10,152 nucleotides of DNA. Source: Opitutaceae bacterium. Its GTDB lineage: Bacteria > Verrucomicrobiota > Verrucomicrobiia > Opitutales > Opitutaceae. Location of the stretch: positions 1 to 10,152 of the forward strand of contig RGAX01000093.1 of NCBI GenBank assembly GCA_009919985.1, written 5' to 3'. Numbering within the stretch: the first letter of the stretch is position 1; every line of letters begins with the position of its first letter. The notes beneath the pieces are model-generated. The model was given only the letters and a program-made list of their open reading frames with translations. It was not told the DNA's origin and did no database searches. This document shows, piece by piece, positions 7,132 to 10,152 of this stretch. A program made the translations under genes and the position numbers.

Positions 7132-9915
7132 TTATTTTCGCATGGGCCCGACTGGAACGGGCGAGGGTGAGGGCGCGGTGGACGGCGAGGACGGCGCGGC
7201 GAGGTTACGCAAGAAATTGGTAGGGCCCATGACGAAGCCCCACGCGGGATGTTCCAAGCTGCCGTCGAGTTTCACTTCGAAGACGTTGGAAAAAGGCGTG
7301 AGGACCGCGCCGACGATGCTTTTCAGAAATAGACTGCTTTCTTGAAACGGGTAGATCTTGGCTTTGAAATCGAGAGTCCGGGAGTCGAGCGCGTAACTGC
7401 CACTGCCGACGATGGCTGAGTTGGAGCCGGTGAGGCCCACGTCAGAAAATTGGAGTAAGGGGCCATTGATTTTGAAGTTGGCGCGGGCGGCGTTGAAGCG
7501 GAGTGAAGTGAAGCTGAACAGCTCGGAGAGTAGGCCTAGCAGTTTGACTTCGCCAAGCGAGGCTCCGTCGAGGGTGGCGCTGCCCTCGCCGTGGTACCCA
7601 TTCGGATCATCGTAGGCGCCTTCGGCGGAGGCTGCGACAGAGATGCGAACGTTGGATTTTTCGGCGAGGAAGCGGTTGGGCGCAGGTGTTGGCGTATTCT
7701 TGCGGCGAGCGGCGTAAGCTTCGAGCACACTAATGGCTCGGCCGAGGCTGGCGTCCTTAAGTGCATAATCGAAACCGACGCGGCGTTGGGCGCCGGTGCC
7801 GGAGACTTTGGCGCGACCGGTGGCGGTGCCGCCCGCGAAGTCGAGGTCGAGGCGGTCGAGGGTGAGCGTGTCGTCGCGCAGGGTGCCGGTGAAGGCGAGG
7901 CGTTCCACAGGAAAATCATGGAAGCGAAACTCGGTGTTCGTTTCGAGGTTGAGGTCGATCGATTGGTGAGCGCCGGCGTTCGAGGTGGCGCTGTCGATGC
8001 GGCCAGAAATTCGCAGCGTGGGTGCCGAGGTAAAGGTGAAGGGCGCGAGAATATCGCTCGCGGTAGCGCCGAAAATTTTTTCGGCGAGGCTTAGATCGAT
8101 GGCCTGGGTCGTGAAGGCAAAATCAAATCGGTGCCAATTTAGAGTACTGGGATCGAGGGCGCGGCTGAAGGTGCCGCGCAGGGAGCCGGGGCCTTCGGTG
8201 GCATTGAGTTCGAGGGCTTCGAGAAAGTGCGGCCGAATGAAGAGACGGGCACGGGCGTAGTCAAAGTGGGCGCCGCGTAGCACGGCGGAGTCGGCTTGGG
8301 CGGCGACGATTACGCTCGATTCGCCGCCGGTATTGCGGCCCCAACGGCCGGCGACTTCGACGCTGGCGGGTGGTGGCGTAGAGGGGAATTCAAAGGTTTT
8401 AAAAAAGTCAGGCCACCAAGAACTAAACCAGCCGGAGATGTCGATCGGGCGGAGTTGTCCGGCGAGCAGAAAGCGATAGCGGTGGTTGGAGGGATCGTGT
8501 TCGTAGGAGCCGCGCGCGTAGTTTTCACCAATGCGACCGAAGGCTTCAGGGGCGTACCACCGTGTGGGCGTCAGCTCGAGCACCGTGTGGGCGTCGCTGA
8601 TGGTTACGTGGTAGGCGTTGATGATCGGGATCGCGAGGCGGGCGTTGAGCTTTTCCCATTTCCAGCCGGGGCCAAATCGGGCATGTGCCTCACTGATGGT
8701 GACCGGTTTAGGGAAATCGATCCAGCGGGTGATGCTTTGGCCGATGCGGTCACTGATCAGATTGAGCAGACCATCGTCGAGGCGGGCGCTGAAATCGACC
8801 TCGGCGGTCTGGGCGGTGAGATCGACCTCGGCGACGGCGGCGAGGGGAAGGCCGGCCACGCGGGTATTGAGCTCGGCGACCACGCGCGGGAGGGGTCGAG
8901 GGGTGAGGCGCAGCGAAGGCGAGTGCAAGGTGACGCCGGCGGCGGTGATCTCCGCGGCAGAGAGTTCGAGGTCGATGGGGCTGGCCGTGAACGTGGTGGG
9001 TTGGAACTGAACGCGGAGGAGGGCTTGCAGGCGCGTGGCGGTGGTCTGGTAGGCAGGGACGGCGAGATCCTCAGAGGTGAGGTTCAGGACGGCTGTGATC
9101 GGTTGATCGGCGCTCAAAGGCAGGCGCGTGGTAGCGGTGATGGGTCCGGTGGTGAGTACGGGCGTCGTGAGATTGAGGCTCTGGGCGCGGAGGGTGAAAT
9201 CGCCAAGGGCTGGACCGGAGTGGGTTGGGCTGAGGACGACCTCGAGCGTGGGGTTATCGAGTTGACTGAGCTGTGCGGCGATGGCGCCGAGGCCGCGGGC
9301 GATGGATGGGAAATTTTTGGCGAGGTAGGCGGGTATCGGGAGTGGAGCGGAGTTGTCTTGGCGGTGGGGCGGAAGGGGGAGCGTGCCGTGAGCGCTGACG
9401 CGGAGGGTGCCGAGTTCGAAGGTCAGGTGCGGGATCGCGACTTTATCAGAGGCGGGCAGGAAAGTGGCGTCTAGATTGCGGACAAGTTGTTCGGAGCGAC
9501 CCGAGGGTGAGAGCATCGCAGGCAGTAGCAGGGTGACGCCGGTGGCGTGGAGTTCGAGTTCTTCGGCGCGGCCGATCAAGAGGGCCCAGGGGTCGAGGCG
9601 CACGTAGAGGGCGCGGGCGGTGAAGATCGGATCAGGGTAAGTGGGCAGATGGCAGACGACGTCTTCGACCAAGAGTCGGCCTGAGGGGTCGAAGGTCGTG
9701 CGGCCGAAGGTGGTGCTCACACCCGAGTTGGCGAGGCGCGTTTCGATGGCGCTCAGCAGAGGCCGAGGGAGCTCAAGTTCGCTGCTAGTGAGGACGTGGA
9801 TTTGAAAGCCGAGGCAGACAAGCAGCAGCAGCCAGAGCGTCCAGCAACCGAGTGTGAGCAAGGCTTGCGCGCACAGGCGCGTGGCTTGCCAGCAAGGTTG
9901 GAAGAAACGGTGCAT
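7132..9915 (-). CDS. AsmA-like (AsmA/TamB/DUF3971-related) inner-membrane protein
   Basis: A 927-residue protein with one N-terminal hydrophobic segment (about 19-41) preceded by a short cytoplasmic end, so it is probably anchored in the inner membrane with the rest in the periplasm. The body is a long series of short alternating beta-strand-like stretches with few charged runs. The C-terminal part (about 780-890) carries pattern typical of AsmA-like C-terminal domains: a GEGSATLDGASLGEV block, LRFNAARANFKINGPLLQF, an SNSAIVGSGSYALDSRTLD block and a KLDGSLEHPAWGF end. Such proteins form beta-groove bridges proposed to move phospholipids between inner and outer membrane, which points to a diderm envelope. 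The last 22 residues are a Pro/Ser-rich tail (PSSPSTAPSPSPVPVGP) that looks disordered. Similarity to the exact subfamily cannot be decided by eye. ATG 9915 gives the membrane anchor at the expected place. It starts 45 bp after an upstream gene on the same strand and ends 107 bp before the chosen recQ start. Confidence 0.8.
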   Translation of the reverse strand: MHRFFQPCWQATRLCAQALLTLGCWTLWLLLLVCLGFQIHVLTSSELELPRPLLSAIETRLANSGVSTTFGRTTFDPSGRLLVEDVVCHLPTYPDPIFTARALYVRLDPWALLIGRAEELELHATGVTLLLPAMLSPSGRSEQLVRNLDATFLPASDKVAIPHLTFELGTLRVSAHGTLPLPPHRQDNSAPLPIPAYLAKNFPSIARGLGAIAAQLSQLDNPTLEVVLSPTHSGPALGDFTLRAQSLNLTTPVLTTGPITATTRLPLSADQPITAVLNLTSEDLAVPAYQTTATRLQALLRVQFQPTTFTASPIDLELSAAEITAAGVTLHSPSLRLTPRPLPRVVAELNTRVAGLPLAAVAEVDLTAQTAEVDFSARLDDGLLNLISDRIGQSITRWIDFPKPVTISEAHARFGPGWKWEKLNARLAIPIINAYHVTISDAHTVLELTPTRWYAPEAFGRIGENYARGSYEHDPSNHRYRFLLAGQLRPIDISGWFSSWWPDFFKTFEFPSTPPPASVEVAGRWGRNTGGESSVIVAAQADSAVLRGAHFDYARARLFIRPHFLEALELNATEGPGSLRGTFSRALDPSTLNWHRFDFAFTTQAIDLSLAEKIFGATASDILAPFTFTSAPTLRISGRIDSATSNAGAHQSIDLNLETNTEFRFHDFPVERLAFTGTLRDDTLTLDRLDLDFAGGTATGRAKVSGTGAQRRVGFDYALKDASLGRAISVLEAYAARRKNTPTPAPNRFLAEKSNVRISVAASAEGAYDDPNGYHGEGSATLDGASLGEVKLLGLLSELFSFTSLRFNAARANFKINGPLLQFSDVGLTGSNSAIVGSGSYALDSRTLDFKAKIYPFQESSLFLKSIVGAVLTPFSNVFEVKLDGSLEHPAWGFVMGPTNFLRNLAAPSSPSTAPSPSPVPVGPMRK

Positions 9916-9960
9916 CGAGAGCGGAAAAGACGGCGAGCGTTTGCGACCTTTTGGGGCCGC

Positions 9961-10152
9961 TTATTTTTTAAGGGCCGCAGGGGCCAGCGCGGGTCCAGGA
10001 TCAGCGCGGTAGGTGAGTGACCAAAGCGCGTCGACGACGGGTTGTTCGAGTTCAAACACGGCGTTGAATTCTTGGGAGCCGGCGAGTTGTTGGGTGCCGC
10101 CAAAACGCTCAGACAGGAGCAAAGCGGTGATTGGCGCGGGGGCTCCGACGGC
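9961..10152 (-). CDS. 3' end of an unidentified protein (cut by the window edge)
   Basis: Reading the minus strand inward from the window edge gives an uninterrupted 63-residue C-terminal segment ending in TAA at 9961-9963. It begins AVGAPAPITALLLSERFGGT and contains ELEQPVVDALWSLTYR. Third codon positions are mostly G or C, as in the neighbouring genes, and the frame ends 45 bp before the AsmA-like start, so it is probably the last part of a real gene in the same transcription unit. I do not recognise the family. The segment mixes a hydrophobic start, a Gln/Glu-rich middle and an Ala/Pro-rich tail ending in KK, with no membrane helix or clear motif. It was judged by coding character only, so it may be part of any enzyme or structural protein. 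Confidence 0.6.
   Translation of the reverse strand, partial: AVGAPAPITALLLSERFGGTQQLAGSQEFNAVFELEQPVVDALWSLTYRADPGPALAPAALKK

Noticed and set aside
8296..9474. A 392-codon open frame on the plus strand opposite the AsmA-like gene
   Set aside because: Extreme Gly/Glu/Arg/Asp composition without motifs, as expected for the shadow of a GC-rich gene on the other strand.
9753..10103. A 116-codon minus-strand open frame spanning the start of the AsmA-like gene
   Set aside because: It overlaps the AsmA-like gene and the partial upstream gene in another frame, is rich in Ser/Pro/Arg/Asn and shows no family motif.
1..10152. CRISPR arrays, insertion sequences, tRNA genes, integration sites or defence systems
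   Set aside because: No direct-repeat arrays, transposase or integrase motifs, tRNA-like cloverleaf or nuclease/toxin pairs were seen; all sizeable coding regions except the right-edge fragment belong to recognised families.

Overview
The window looks like ordinary chromosomal DNA from a GC-rich bacterium (roughly 60% GC by eye). My best guess is a member of Verrucomicrobiota near Opitutaceae. This rests on gene content (a short L-rhamnose isomerase, a PhyH-type dioxygenase, a membrane TPR protein with an AEHRMYLP motif, a large AsmA-like protein) and on the lack of clear Shine-Dalgarno sequences. It is inference, not proof. I see no tRNA, rRNA, CRISPR, insertion sequence, phage gene or obvious transfer signature.

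Left part, plus strand (1-2915). The window opens inside a large membrane TPR protein. Its membrane end and its TPR end lie in two different reading frames, so a one-base frameshift sits in or near positions 74-110. Next come an L-rhamnose isomerase with all metal-binding residues in place (758-1957) and a phytanoyl-CoA dioxygenase family Fe(II)/2-oxoglutarate enzyme (2103-2915). The last two could be co-transcribed and suggest deoxy-sugar catabolism, but no kinase, aldolase or transporter of a rhamnose pathway is in view.

Centre (2916-2962). The 47-bp gap between the two converging gene sets holds an imperfect hairpin (2918-2941) that could end transcription from both sides.

Right part, minus strand (10152 down to 2963). 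Six genes run in one direction with short gaps: the 3' end of an unidentified protein, a 927-residue AsmA-like inner-membrane protein, RecQ helicase, acetylornithine aminotransferase (ArgD), a TspO/MBR membrane protein and a small VOC (glyoxalase-fold) protein. Gaps of about 27-107 bp allow an operon or several overlapping units. The functions (envelope lipid homeostasis, DNA repair, arginine synthesis, porphyrin or stress handling) do not form one pathway.

Nothing here looks like a new defence, mobile or biosynthetic system. The points most worth checking are the frameshift at the left edge, the dioxygenase beside the rhamnose isomerase, the unidentified protein at the right edge, and the start codons that lack ribosome-binding sites.
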